From assembly GCA_000310025.1 (NCBI GenBank), contig FN648707.1:126541-190540 (forward strand): 64,000 bases of DNA. Reading direction: 5' to 3'. A program made the translations under genes and the position numbers. The stretch comes from Ectocarpus siliculosus (lineage: Eukaryota > Sar > Phaeophyceae > Ectocarpales > Ectocarpaceae). The notes under the pieces are model-generated. The model had not been told where the DNA came from, made no database searches, and saw only the letters and a list, made by a program, of their open reading frames with translations. Every line of letters begins with the position of its first letter. The stretch's first letter is position 1. Shown in pieces: positions 22,580-35,389 of this stretch.

Positions 22580-23600
22580 TTGATTGGTTCCTGAGAGGTC
22601 TCTGTAACCTGCGAGCAAAAAGCGGGCTGTATGTAGGTTTCGGCGGGAGGCTGAAGGAAGGGTTGAGCTTGAAGTCGTCGTTTGCTTTTTAACGGAGTGC
22701 CACCGTTCGCAGGGCCAAAAGCGACATGTTGTGTTTGCGTCCGATGTCCGAGGCATTCTCTTGTTGTATGACGAAGGGCGGCGGCTGCGTATTTGTTAAT
22801 TACCACGGACGGTTTTTTGTTCAAAGGTGTGGAGAGTGCGTTACTGCACTGGCGGGTACATGTATTGTTCTTGGCGTGAAGGTTTGTGCTTGAGGGAAAT
22901 TTCGAACGTGACCCGCCCGCTGGGTGTTTTGTGTCTGGTGTTTCGTCAAAAGATGCGTTAGATGCTGAGGGCGTGCGTTCGTGGGAAACCATGCGGTGAA
23001 GGTGGTGGTTCCGTTGGTTTTTATTTACCCTTCCGGTGACGTCACTGTTGCCTCTAGTAACGGTTGAGGGTGGCTTGTTCACCCCATGGCCAGTAGTTGA
23101 TCTGGCAATGCTTGGGCATCTCACATCCACGTTCAGCCCCGAAACGTGTAGGCGTGGCGGAGATGACATTCAAGAAGATTGCGTCTTGGCCGTGTGGAAT
23201 GGAATGGACGCCGAACATGCCTCAACTCGGTATTGCTGCAGGTGTACGAGACGTTGTCCCAACGACTGCGGTAGATGACGGCCGCACCGAACTTTTGTCA
23301 TCATTTTTCAGGGTGTTGTGTGACCTCGTTGTGTGACCACCAGATGGATTATAGGCGGTGACCTAGTGGTGGGGGGAACCTCGATTGGGGACACTGGCGT
23401 TTGGACACAATTGTCGGGGACAGAGCATGCTCCACTACCCTGCGTGCCTGACTGCCAACGACCTTGTTTTTGGGTTCGTTAGTACGACATTCTCTTTACG
23501 CCAGGGCACGGGAGGATCTGAATCCTTCCGCAGAACGTCTGGCGAATACCTCTTTTTTTCGGTTTCTTGGGTGGCGTTAGGATAGCGTATTTGCGTCTGC
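22580..23600 (+). other. Conserved 3' flank of copy 2 (probable 3' UTR and beyond)
   Basis: Sequence after the copy 2 stop aligns in patches with that after copy 4 (44316-45470) and, reversed, with that after copy 3 (27100-27483). Shared patches include GGCTGAAGGAAGGGTTGA, GTTTGCTTT, TCGCAGGGCCA, GGAAACCATGNGGTGAA and TTTTTGTCATCAT. The duplication unit therefore extends beyond the coding region. Open frames here are not consistent between copies and are not called. Confidence 0.6.
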
Positions 23601-26600
23601 TCTTTTTCTTGCGTGAGACTCAGCGTGGTCTGTCTGTTTTGATGCCGTGTTCGGAGTTGGAGCGATGTGCTCGTCTCTGGTCTATTCTTAGTTTACTGCC
23701 CGACCGCGCCCTTGTGGCTGGGTTGGTTGTTGTGTTGTTTCGTCGACGTCTTCGTCGCCGTCGTTGTTGTTGTTGTTAATTGTTATTGTGGGCTCTGTTT
23801 GGACAATTTACTACGAAAATTCGGAAGAGTTTAGTGTTCCTCCAAGACGTTTTGTTGCAGCCAAAAGGGACAAAGTTGAGACGTTGGTTGAATCGCACGG
23901 TCGAGGGCAGGGTTGGAACTAGGCCACCATAGCAGTGCTCCCGTGGAACTATTGCCGGGGGTAGTACTAAAGCTACGTCCGGTGCTCAACAATTTCATTG
24001 CGTTGCGATGTATACCAGGGGAGCGCCGGACGATGAGATGTCGCTGTTCAATTATGCTCGGTGTGAATGTGATACGTTTGTTGTAATGGCCTGATGGTAG
24101 GGGTTCGTTAGGCTACCGTAGGTGGCACACGCTACCACCCCCCTTAACTGATTTTCAGTGCTCGATCACTCCACAGTAGAACGAGTAGCGTTGCCGAAAA
24201 TGAAGGTGTTGGAATCGTCTCCTCGGGATCTTTCCGAAAATTCATCCTTTGGTTTTGGCGTCCTCTTCGTCGTGGAGCATGTACAGTCGATCGTTGGATA
24301 TCGGTCCAAGGGGGTTTGGTATTTTAGACTACGTGAGGCATGCATCTTAGGTTGCCATTTTGCGTGTGTTGATTAATAAGAACAAATCCATACCGCCCCA
24401 GTTGGCAAGAAAATGGCAGCAACCGGAAAAATATGCGCTCGCCCTGGTTGTCAACAAGCGTGCATCGTATGTATTCGGACGGAGCCGATGCAGACCGCAT
24501 GTGCAATGGTGTCTGTCTTCTTGCCTTTGATTGTCTTGTCGAAGAGAACGCGTTGTCACAGATCATCAATTGTGTGGGCATGCCCATGCATGGACTGCCC
24601 ATGGGTGTCCCATGGGCGGTTAAGCAAAACTGTTAGTATTTAGTGTGGGAGATTGGATATAGACGGGGGAAATATTAAAGCCATCAGAGAGTTGCAGCCT
24701 TGTATTGTTCAGAAAAATAAATGCGTGGGAGTTTGCGACTACAGCACGTGTAAGCGAAATGTCATTATAGCTACATCAGTACTGCCCTTTTGCTGTGTTC
24801 GCAATGTCTGGCCTACAGCAGTACAGTAGTATGTCGTAGTCGCTAGCCACATCAAAGATCCTACCAGCTCACGAAACGGAAATCTCTCTCCACCTCCACC
24901 GCCGTCTCTCTCTCCAATCAACGTCACTCTATCTCCACTTCTTTCTCTTCCTCTCTACCAGCTCTGTGCTTCGAGTTCGAGTTCGAGATGGGGTTCTGCG
25001 CTAATTGGATCGCCCGAGTTGGGCTTGTACCCTTGTCTGAATTTCTTGCTCCTTCCTCGTGCAGCTGTTCCCCGCAAAGGGCGGAGAGGTCGATTCCCCC
25101 CAAGCTGTCCATGATGTCGTCTGTGGTTTCGGGAGTCTACCGATTGCGCGTGATTGCACAACCCTCGGAAAACTACTCCCTCCCGCGCTCAGAAACCGAG
25201 ATTCGCACTAATGTAGTGTGAAAGGTAAACTGCCCGGGGTGCATCGAGCCCGTCCTGGATTGTCCGCCTACCCAATGCCCCAAGTAAACGCAAGGGCGGG
25301 CTTGCTGCACCACGCGCACTATACCTTTCGGAAACCTTGATAATTGCGGGGCATAATCTTCATTTGAGACAACGTGTCACGCTCCGTCATTGAGAGACAT
25401 TTGCAAATCCCCTGCAGTCGCCTCATTGAGCAGATACATGTGTACCGAGCTCGTTCCAATTCTACGTAACTATTCCAAAACTTATGGCTGGGCGGCCTAG
25501 CCGAATGTCTGTGTCTTGGCTCGACCTGCTTGTAGTCGAGCTTTGAAAATCGGTGTGTGTGGGGGGTGATATCTTCTTCTGCGGCCTGACAGCCATTCCT
25601 CTATCCGCCAGTGCGCAAGATACTGAGTGAGTGTGAGTACTGTGCACACTCAATGTGTACGAGATCAATCGAACACCCTGCAGCTTGCAGTTTGTCGACA
25701 GGTCTGGGGCGTCGAGACCTCTTTTGGTGGTACCTTATAAAAAAAGTCTACCCATTACGCCCGAACCTTGAGTATATGTATATTCTCTCAGCAAGCTCGC
25801 ATACACTCTTCGCTCCACACGGAGTACAGTTGTTCTCCAAGCATCGTTGGTCATGTCCACCTACGAGTCCAACGCCACTACAACGCTCGTCGCCTGCCGC
25901 CCACCAACAACCCCCCGTTACCAAGACGTGCGCGCGCATCCACTTCGTGGACTCGATGGGATGCATCCCTATGAAACGTTGTTCCGCCATGTGCCGTAGC
26001 AGAGACCAAGCGCAAAACCTCACACGCGTTAACCCACAGACAACCTGAAGAAGGTTGTGTGTTTCTTCCCATCTTTCAGATCAGATTGCTGCCTCAAGCC
26101 CGAGCGTCTTGGTCGCCCGCGCTCCCGCCCCCCGTGGTGCAGATGCGCCCTTGCCCTCATCTAGTTCGCACGTTTCCACCCCCCCCGCGAGAGTTATGCC
26201 CCTCTGCCGAGCAGTGTCTCTCAACAATTCTTCGCAGGGACGGGCAAGAGAGAGATCGAAGCGGTTGATGTCCGCGACGGTCTTTTCGGTGGAGCCAAGT
26301 GCAAACGGGGACGCTGCAGGGCCATGCGCTGCTACAACCAAGTCAAACCAGCAGCACCGTCCTGACCCCCCAAACCTGCAGCTACTTTCTTTTTGCCCCA
26401 CGCTCAGGAATAAATATGGGGGAAAATCTCGAAGTGGACACCCATCCATCACCTACCCATCGTTGAGAGCACTCGTATCCCCAAGATCCATACCTAGAAA
26501 GTACCACACACACAATACCACACTTCCGAGAATCGGGGGCACTCACAACGGCAGGCAAGCGTTCTCGACAACTGCAGAGGGTCGTTCGGAAGTCTGGTGG

Positions 26601-27100
26601 CGAAACTACAGATGCTTTCTCTTGGTAAGCAAAAACCAACCCGTTCTGCAAGCCCACACCACGGGAATCGCCCATGACTTCGACCATGCCTTGTTGCTTC
26701 AAGGATGCGGCATGCGTTGAAGAGAGGTGGAAGCTCAGAACCTCCACCACAGACACGTCTGTCAACTCCACACACCATCATCACCGTCATGATACAACTG
26801 AAGGTTGATGCTACGTACAGCTTGCACAGGGATCAGGTGACCACCACCTACACCCACACGCTTCCGCTCGGGAGGGACATGCTGAAGAGTCATGCATTTG
26901 GTCGCGGTTGTTGGTGAAGCTCCCGAATCGACTAAGTAAGCCGCCTCAACACCAACCTTGACTCCTACTCTACCAAAAGACGCACACCGGGGTGAGACTT
27001 GCCTCGCGGCACCGATGGGCCGAGCAGAGGTGGAGGTATCCCGAGGGTGGAGGCGAACCAGGACTCCTGCGAGTATATCTAACACACCCACGAGCTGAGA
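23601..27100. other. Intergenic between convergent copies 2 and 3, no supported gene
   Basis: Near 24108-24172 a stretch (CTACCGTAGGTGGCACACGC, then ACTGATTTTCAGTGCTCGAT) resembles the left end of the MITE at 39843, but no matching right end is clear. At 24573-24654 is a fragment of the CCCATGGG-array element. A 221-residue plus frame (26055-26720) and a 62-residue minus frame starting MDSLGGIDLSALCGEQL (24924-25112) lack supporting context or homologues I know, and are left uncalled. Confidence 0.5.
24573..24654 (+). mobile_element. Right-end fragment of CCCATGGG-array element
   Basis: Contains GCCCATGGGTGTCCCATGGG followed by TTAAGCAAAACTGTTAGTAT and GTGTGGGAGATT, matching the right terminus of the element at 39577-40207 (TTTTAGCAGAACTGTAGAAG, GTGTGGGAGAT). 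Only the terminal 80 bases or so are present. Confidence 0.65.
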
Positions 27101-30100
27101 CTTGCTTGTATAGCCTGCTATTTGGACGAGAAATCAGACTATGGACCATCTAGAACGCAGACATGTTTGCATATTACCCTCGAGCACCAAAACCTGCACG
27201 CCAAGAACAGTACGCCACTCACCACGAGCAAGAAGCGACCAACTCTACACACGGACGGTTGAACCCGACATTTCCGTGGAAAAGAACAATATGCCGCCTC
27301 TGTCCGTCGCCCAACAACGACATTCCTCGGCATTGGACAAAAAACCGAAGCACACAATATCTTGCCCTCTACCCTACGGCACGGGAGCCCTCCCGCACAA
27401 GCAAACGGTAACTTCAACCTCAACCCTTCCTTCAGCTTTCGCACGCCAGGAAAAACCTGGAGATCACTCCACGCAGGGACCAATCAATCGGACTGCGACG
27501 TACGGCTGGCGGTGGAAGATTCGTTCGGGCGGGCTTGTCCCCGTCCGATGGAGGGGGCGCGCGGATTTCTCGAGCTTCGCTTGGTCAACCGGTTGAAACT
27601 CCGAAGGCCGTTGCTGCTTGACCCAGAGTTGCTCGAGCCACGGGATCCCGTTCCATGCACGATGGGATCAGAGGAAGGCGAGCCGCCGCGCTCATCCACT
27701 TGTCTTGCCGGTGCCCCAAGGACACCGTAGAGGACGATGGTATCCAGTGCGATATGAATGTGACGAGCAATCCATGATATCATGAAGAGGTAAAGGCTTG
27801 ACAGCAAAACAGAGAGACACAAGGGATTGCGAGCCCGAGGAAACCAAGGGGGGGGGGGGGGAGGGGGCGTTGGACGGCGCGCGGGGGGAGAGTCATGCTG
27901 CTGGTGGATCCAGCCGTCACTCAATGATGGGCAGCGACTACTAGCAACATGTCTACCGAAGACTGGTGGGAGAGGATGATCTCCTGTGTCAATACCTACG
28001 GTGCACGCAGATACATACAGTACCGCCTGTGGGAAAATGTAGCGATTAGGTTTAAAAGTCGTGATGGTTGGTTATCAGGAAGTGGGTTCATGTGAAACGT
28101 GTAGAGCAGAGGAGTGCGGCGTGACTACGACGGATGCCTTGGATGCCTCGTGTCAGTCAAGAACAATGAGAGTGGTGTGGTGTGTTTTCCAACGGTCTTT
28201 CATCTCTATGACTAGGAAACAATCAAGAGGGCTCTTCAGAGAAAAAAAACACCCTTGCGGTTGACGCGGGTTCCACACCCCGCAGAAATAATACAAATGG
28301 GAAGGGGCGCATTTGACAGCCGCGTGGATGTCATCTGGCGGGACGACTATTTCGCCTACAGAATAGCTGAGTCACCACTGAGGATTGCTGGCGGTTCGGC
28401 TGATGGCGAACGTGCCTTGCAGTAGTGCCACCCCACTGATAAGACACAGCTTCGGCGCCACACACCTTTCTGTAAAGCAGCGAAACAACCTTGATTTAAG
28501 ACAGGTCAACCGTAGCACGTATTGACAGTGCGATATGCCATGGCTCCACCCAACCACACGCTCGTTGCCTTGACCCCTTGGAGGTAGAACAATGCTCGGC
28601 GGTATTGCTGGTCTCTTCGTTTCGCCCTGAACGCTAGATACAGCGTGAAGCCCATGATACAACCATCTCCTGGTGGTCAAGTTTCTGTCATTTGTTGTCT
28701 CGCATAGCATGACCACACTCACTGCTGAGGCGAACCGACGATGTAGATCGTGCCGCACACGCCGACAGCCAAATTTACGATGATGCCGATGAGGGTCAGG
28801 CCAAAGTAATAGCGGATGCGGGCGTGCATCTTCCAGCACTCCTTGACCTCAGTCATCCGGAACAGCAGTAGCCAGACCGCGATGGCGAACATGCAGATGC
28901 CGACGAAGAACTCGAGGAAGAAGCCGGCGATGAACATCCATTCGTTTGTTCGCTGCATCGATCACCCTTCGCCAGACGCGATGATTGAACCAATACAGCG
29001 TGCCACACATCGGCACCACAGATGAAACTGTGAGACTCAACTCCATGTTGTGGTTGAATGAAGAGATAAAATGTGAGCCCGGTAGCCCGACGGAGCCATT
29101 TTCGTAAGAGGACCTCCAGCGCTACACGCAACAATGGTGATCCGTGCATTGCAATGTTATAGTACATTCATGTGGCCACCTTGTTGGCCAAAATGCGACC
29201 TCATGGGCGTGTCGTCAAACCTTGTCTCCGTTTGTCGTGAAGAAGTAGGTGGCGGTGAGTATGATGGTTTCCCCGAACGTGGCGGATGGCGCAGCGATTC
29301 CGATGGAGAGCACGATGGAGAGGAATATCACCGGGGGCGAGCTGAGGCTCTTGACAAGAGACAGTGTTCGGTGAGCCTTCATCCACACGGTGGGTTGACG
29401 AGAGGGGTGGAAGGACACAGGCAGAGAGAGGAGATGGAAGAAGAGAGGTCACATGGTCAGTGGTTCGGCGAAAGACCATGAGCAGAGGTTCACTACGGCA
29501 GAAAGGCGTGAAGAGGCTTCGTTGGGTTGGTGGTGTCTGGGAGCGATATTCAGGTGTAACGCTGGGGGGAAGCACTACATACAACTGGAGTACGCGTATC
29601 CGACCTGTTCACACAAAGGAAAAACCATGCGTGTGCGTTTTCCACATATTCTTCTTGCGGCATTTTCGTGGTGGTCATCACGCAGCAAGCAACAGTACGC
29701 AGTTGCAAAGACTACTCTGCTTGCTTACCATGACGATGGGGGCGAGGTTGACACAGATGGCGAGGTTGGTGATCGCCAGCATGTACCTCGAAGCCAACTC
29801 GAGAAACATGATGGCTTTATTACGTGCTCCAGGCTTGATCCCGCCCAGCAGATCGATATCATGGTTGACAGTGTGTGTCACGACCAGAAGCTGAAAGAGC
29901 AGACCACTGATTTGTAGACAAGCAGGGACAGCGGCCGGTAGCACATCGTCGGGGTTCAACACTTGCCAGGCACGAGACGGGAAAAACAACGATGTTGCAA
30001 CCGCAAACCTATCCCAAAAACACTCCGTCGTAAGCATGAGCGTATGACATGGGACTCAAGAAGAAGGTGGGTCTGCGTAAGAGCACGACCAGCCGACACA

Positions 30101-30615
30101 TCCGCCAACGGATATCCGGAATACCTACAAGCTGGGCACCCGAAGTTACCCCCAAGCACTTGTCCGCGAACAGATGGTGGGCGGCTTGTAGGTATTTATT
30201 CGGCATACCGTTTTGGTCATGGCTCCACTAGGATAGTGAAGCCGCCACTCTTTGGAGGTGTGATGCTTGTTTAGATGTGGGATACCCATGACGCTCATGT
30301 GCCTGCGTAACGTAGGAAGATGACGACACACGCATGCCAGCGTTATCTCGACGTCCGTGGTTTAAGATTGCATCAAGAACTCGTAAGTGATAACGGGAAT
30401 AGCGATACTCTCTTGAGACCACCCTAGACGACATCTATAGGAGTAGGATGGGAGGTTGGGTTGTCCAGTGCGTCCTGGGTTGAAACTATGCAACATGGTT
30501 GACGGTCCCGCGTACATTCTAGCATAGTTACCCGTGTAAAAACTTGGTATACATGCATCTGTTCCAGGCTCCACCACTACAGTAGGCGCCCGCGCTAAAG
30601 AACCTCTTTTGAAGT

Positions 30616-30768
30616 GTTGGCTGAGGCTGGGGTTCTTACTGGATTCCTAGGGTCATGCTACGATTGCCCGCTATACAGGTTATGGTGGAGGGGATCTTAA
30701 CCAAAATGGTGCTATAGTTCTTAGGTTTGTGATTTCGAGGCTATATCGATTTCTTGGCTGCCAACTGT
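30616..30768 (+). repeat. Dispersed repeat, partner at 2.7 kb
   Basis: Matches 2717-2866 in the same window orientation, sharing GAGGCTGGGGTTCTTA, CTAGGGTCATGCTACGA and AATGGTGCTATAGTTCTTAG. It sits in intron A-B of the minus-strand copy 3, so relative to the gene its orientation is opposite to that in copy 1. That favours a dispersed repeat over shared intron ancestry. Confidence 0.55.
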
Positions 30769-31849
30769 ACTGGAGCATCAGCAGCAACAGCGCACCTCGC
30801 TCCTCGGCTCCTTTTTTCCACACGCGAGATGTGGAATAATTGCAGCATACATCTACACAGCGTCGTCATGGCGGTTATGTACGTCCATCTCAGTCAGTAA
30901 GGAGTGCGAGAGAGGAAACAACAGACGATGCGGATGGACGGTCGATGTCCTACTGTACGTGTACTACAAAAAAACAGATGCTTTTTCAAAACCTGGGTGG
31001 GACATCTACGAAATGCCATGTATCAATAGAAATGTCTCTTCACAATCGAACCACCTACAGCACACATTATGGGTATGCGTGGGGAATGGCATGGCCCGTG
31101 CAAACCTGGCGGTGAACATGCCTGGAGCTAGTACGGGGACAAGGATAGCATCACGTGGGCTTGTTTGGCAAAACATATTTGTTCTGCTCGGAATCGTGGG
31201 TCGAGCGGGAGCGTTGGGTTCCATGCATCGATCGATCGCCGTTTTCCGACATGTCACCAGCTGCCAAAGTCTGACTGTTGGGGGACCTTGTTCTGGTTTT
31301 GCTCATTTCTCGGTCCTTTTATTTCTCTTCTGCGTTTCATAAGACGCCCTCTGTTGGGTTTGTATTTTTCAGTCTGTGTCCACGGAAGGCTTCCGCGCGA
31401 ATTGGACCCGTACTGACGTACTATGCGGACGTTAGAAGGCACTGAACAGAGATCGGAACGTTGTTCTCCGTAACATCTTCTGTCATAGGCCCCCCCTCCC
31501 AAGTCGCCCGAAGAGTTGTTAAAACGTCGTGGTAGCCCCGGAGGGTCAACTCGTCCTTGTAGCGCCCCCCTACACTAGCCCAAGGGGCGGTAATTTTTCG
31601 CCGAAGTCGCTGATGGAGGGGAACAAGTTTGACTCCGGCACAGCGCACGCACCCCCACATACCATGAGCAGTACTACGGTACGAACTTAAAACATGAGAG
31701 TGAGAGCCACAATAGCTGGGTACAGTAGCGGCAAAGAACCCCGCTAGCCGACCATCCACGCATGGACATTAATATACAAACGTGCACACGAAGACGCGCT
31801 GAGTAAACCAAAATGGTTCTAAACACATGACACGAGGTTTCTTGAGGCC

Positions 31850-32200
31850 GATCTCCCACAATACTGGCAGTTTTGCTATAGCGCATGGGCTGCCCATCAG
31901 CCGTCCATGGGTGGGCCCGTGAGAAGCCCATGAACTGCCCACGAAGTGCCCACCGTGAGCACTTCAACCTGGAAATCGCCACGGAATATCAACCTACAAC
32001 TCAGCCAGCGCCAACCTAGCCCGTGTCATGTGGGCTTGGGGTTAGGGTTAGGGTTAACGATAGGGCTAATAACCGTTTTAATGCCCATTCCCAAGCAGTA
32101 AAGCCCATTTTTTAGCAATGCACTGGTTCCGGTTGAAGGGCACTCGTTGGCCGCTCGCGGGCTGCCCGGGCATCCCCGTGGATTACCAAAACTGGTACAA
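31850..32200 (+). mobile_element. CCCATGGG-array TIR element with telomere-like core
   Basis: Left end GATCTCCCACAATACTGGCA then GTTTTGCTA, followed by GCCCAT/CCATGGG-type motifs and AAGTGCCCACCGTGAGCAC. The centre contains GGGGTTAGGGTTAGGGTTAA and, farther on, CTGGTTCCGGTTGAAGGGCA. The right end is degenerate. Same architecture as 39577-40207. It lies in intron A-B of copy 3. Confidence 0.6.
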
Positions 32201-32909
32201 AGGTTGTGAGACCCCTTGAGGCGAAATATGTTGGTAAAACTCGAAGCTAGCAATACAGAACGTTGAGAGACTTAATTAAGGCACCCAAGCTGTGTACTAA
32301 CTCTAACCAACCAAACCCTCTCGGGAGGCATTACTCTAAAGTTTTTGGTGGTGTCCCCCACATTTGTATTACAGATGGACGTATGCAGAGAACGCCGTTC
32401 CACCCTGCTACCACCCTGCTACCACCCTGCAACCCGCAGTAGTATAGTGAAAACTTTATTTTCAATATTTGAACTACAGACTACATTTATCGTGGCGACT
32501 CCGGCGAAAGGCTACATCCAACCACACCACAAGTGTATCTGTTTGTCTTGTGTACTGGTGGTGCAGTCTTCTGTTCCAACTCCCAGGTCCGCCCCAACCC
32601 TACAGCATTCGTATTGTTTATTATTCGATGTCGTACCCGCCGGTCAGTCGTTGGAATCAGTCAGGTGCAACAAATCCTTGAGAAATATCTCTCCACGACA
32701 ACGATGTGTTGGGTGGCGATGGTCTGTCTGTTGTATACGATCAAGCTTGGCTACCACAGCCACACCTGAGCCAGTGGCTGAAGAATATGAGGAGCTTCTT
32801 GATCGACTTGCGCCGGCTGATCCATGCCGATGTTACCGACATGGGCCAGAGTGCACAATACAATGGTGGGGATCCAGACCGCTTCCCAAGGCTGAAAACC
32901 CGCAACCAA

Positions 32910-33150
32910 TGTTTGTGTGTGTACACGGCAGGATACAATTCTCCGAGATCTCCGAGGGGGTTACGCAGATTATATAGATATGGGTATGATAGACAGACTT
33001 GGTGCAGCAGGTTTTGCCTCTTCTTGCTCACGTCTGTCACTCGTTAAACTCTCTAATAAGCAAGGAACTTGAGTCACTCCTTTGTGCAACACGCTCTCGA
33101 CAAGAGCCCGCGAGCGTGATAACATAGTACACGCGCCGACACCCCAAACA
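32910..33150 (+). repeat. 5' LTR
   Basis: 241 bp, starts TGTTTGTGTG and ends CCGACACCCCAAACA. It matches the 3' LTR except for T instead of G in GCAGATTATATAG. A possible primer-binding stretch, TGGAGTCAGCTGACG, begins a few bases after its end; I did not identify the tRNA. Confidence 0.92.
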
Positions 33151-33292
33151 CGATATCGTGGAGTCAGCTGACGTCGGTAGGGAAAGGTTCGGGAGGTAGG
33201 CACCGGAATACAGCAGTTGTAGGCGTAGGAGACACATTGTGCCGCGTTTTATTTATTTTTTTGCGGCGTAATTTGGCGGAGCAAGAGAAGAG

Positions 33293-35389
33293 ATGGCGAG
33301 GGAGAAGGACATGACGGAGAGGGAATATGGGCATCTATCGGAGAAGAATGATGCACCGGCAAGAGTAATGGCTGCCGGGAGAACGTCTACCTGGGCAGCT
33401 GGTGGAGCTGGTCTCGGTACACAACGGGTGAGCATGATGAATGACGGAAATTGTGCGTTGAGCGGCTACAGCAGCAGTCGCATACCGCCCAAAATCCCGA
33501 AAGATTCAGCGAAGGCCGTGAACTGGTTGCGGAGATTGCGGATTTTCCTGGCTAGCGAGGGTTTGGAGCAGACGCTTGAAGACACCAATCCCACTGGCTA
33601 TGTTCCTGTCATCAGCTGTTTGGATTGCATATATCTGAACCGGGTTCATGGTGCGGCGCTCGTTACGGCACACAAGCGGGCGTGGGGATATCTGTTGGAA
33701 GCAACCTGCGGCACGGACATTGAAGAACGGTTGGCTGCTTGCGACTGCGTCCCTGAGGCGTGGAGGGTGATCCGCGAATGGGTTTTGCCTACTTTCGACG
33801 CCGAGAAGACATTGCTTGTGCGACGGTTGGAGGCAGTTGAGATGTCCCCTGGCGAGAACCCGAAGCTTTTCTTTGCCAGAGTTGATGGCATCATCAACAT
33901 CATGCGAGCTGTCGGCATTGAAAAATCCGAGCGGGAAATCGTCCACATCATTGTTCGCCAGCTTTCGCCCGAGTACGATGTCGAACGCAAGTCTATCCTG
34001 GCCGACCCCACCATTCCCCGAGCGAAAGTGGAAAAAGTTGTTCGCACGGCACACGCTAACAACGTCGAGATCAAGGAATTGGGCAAATCGAAGGCGGTCG
34101 GTGGTTTGGGGTGCGGTCATGGCGGCGTCGGTCAGAAGGGGAAACAACGGCGGCAGCAGCAGCAGCAGCAACAACAGTGGGTTAACCCACAACCACCACC
34201 TGTACACCACCCACCTCCTAATTTCCCGACGTGGGGATCTGGGGGGCTCTATGACTGTGGGCGCAACGCCGTGTACCCGCAAGAGGAGTCAGCTCCGCCG
34301 CCAGGCGCTCCGATGGGTGCCGTTCATCAGTGCGTGAGGTGCGGGAGGCATGGACACTCACTCGGCGACTGCAATGCGCCACGACGCTTTGAAGGCCACT
34401 GCACTGCCTGCGGTGAGTATGGTCATCGGCGCCGCATGTGTTGCACAACCGGCCGCATGCAACAGCACGTGCATGTCGGTGATGGAGAGGGTCTCAACGC
34501 GAGTGGCAACGACACTATGCCGTACCAGCAGCGGAAGCGACGACGCTGGAGGAGGCACAGGCACAGGCGTCAGCCGGAGTCGCTCCTCCCCTTTGCAGAT
34601 GGAGCGGTGGCATGGGGCACAGCAACTGCTGTGGGAGCGGCGACCGGTGGTGGTGGTTTCCCCGCTACGGTGGCGGGGGGAACGGCCGCGGCGCAGGCAC
34701 TCGCGGCTGGAGCGGCGGCATCGGAGGCAGCCACGGCGGCGAGAGCGGGGACCCCCGGCAACAGAGTCTTCCCCGCGGCGGCGGCAGGGGGAACGGCCGG
34801 GGAGCAGGCACTTGCTGTTGAAGCGACGGTATCAGTGGTGCCACCGGCGGCGGCACCGGCGACGGATGAACTCGAAAGCATGAAAGAAGAGCTTGCTGAC
34901 ATACGGAGGCAATGGGGGGAATTGGCGGCCAAGAAACCGGCACTGCATGTGCAGCCGGGCCCACCACTTGCGTCGTCAGCAGGCGTGGCTTCAGCAGCGG
35001 AAACAACGGTGGGGACGACGACAGGTATTGGTGTTTTCCCCGGCTCGTCGATGGGGGGAACGGCCGGGACGCCGTCAGCTGCAGGAACGGTGGCACTGGA
35101 GGTTTCGTCGACCTGCGGCCAGATACCCCCCGCCGTATCAACTGGGGAGGCGATCGCAGTGCCCACATCAGCAGCTACACCGGCACCAGCAGCGCAAGAA
35201 GCGGAGGACGCGTGCGATGAGGATGGCTGTTGGTTGGACAATGGCGACGAAGGCGGCAACAGCAACGGCGGCAGCGGCGACGGCAGGTTCGTGGCGTTGT
35301 CTGCGGGTGCGGGTGCGGGCGCGGGGCATCCCGGCGCCAATCCGACCGTGTACAATGGTATCTGCGTGGTGCGGGACGATGGGGGGTAA
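33293..35389 (+). CDS. Gag polyprotein of TR-GAG element, Copia-type with two zinc knuckles
   Basis: 698 residues. Residues about 60-260 form a UBN2/gag-polypeptide-like helical domain as in Ty1/Copia Gag (from KDSAKAVNWLRRLRIFLAS to LSPEYDVERKSILADP). A poly-Gln and Pro-rich linker follows at about 283-310. Two CCHC zinc knuckles, CVRCGRHGHSLGDC (about 345-358) and CTACGEYGHRRRMC (about 367-380), bind RNA during packaging. The C-terminal 300 residues are Ala/Gly/Thr/Pro-rich with repeated motifs of the type FPAAVAGGTAAAQALAAGA. The start is the first ATG after the 5' LTR that opens the long frame. Overlapping GC-rich frames on the other strand are shadows. Particle formation would have to be followed by reverse transcription supplied in trans. 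Confidence 0.88.
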   Translation: MAREKDMTEREYGHLSEKNDAPARVMAAGRTSTWAAGGAGLGTQRVSMMNDGNCALSGYSSSRIPPKIPKDSAKAVNWLRRLRIFLASEGLEQTLEDTNPTGYVPVISCLDCIYLNRVHGAALVTAHKRAWGYLLEATCGTDIEERLAACDCVPEAWRVIREWVLPTFDAEKTLLVRRLEAVEMSPGENPKLFFARVDGIINIMRAVGIEKSEREIVHIIVRQLSPEYDVERKSILADPTIPRAKVEKVVRTAHANNVEIKELGKSKAVGGLGCGHGGVGQKGKQRRQQQQQQQQWVNPQPPPVHHPPPNFPTWGSGGLYDCGRNAVYPQEESAPPPGAPMGAVHQCVRCGRHGHSLGDCNAPRRFEGHCTACGEYGHRRRMCCTTGRMQQHVHVGDGEGLNASGNDTMPYQQRKRRRWRRHRHRRQPESLLPFADGAVAWGTATAVGAATGGGGFPATVAGGTAAAQALAAGAAASEAATAARAGTPGNRVFPAAAAGGTAGEQALAVEATVSVVPPAAAPATDELESMKEELADIRRQWGELAAKKPALHVQPGPPLASSAGVASAAETTVGTTTGIGVFPGSSMGGTAGTPSAAGTVALEVSSTCGQIPPAVSTGEAIAVPTSAATPAPAAQEAEDACDEDGCWLDNGDEGGNSNGGSGDGRFVALSAGAGAGAGHPGANPTVYNGICVVRDDGG

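Noticed and set aside
26055-26720. 221-residue plus-strand frame
   Set aside because: No domain, no conserved context, compositionally ordinary for a chance frame; not conserved in the matching flanks of copies 2 and 4.
32037-32060. TTAGGG repeats as evidence of a chromosome end or fusion
   Set aside because: The same repeats occur at the same place in another copy of the array element, so they belong to the element.
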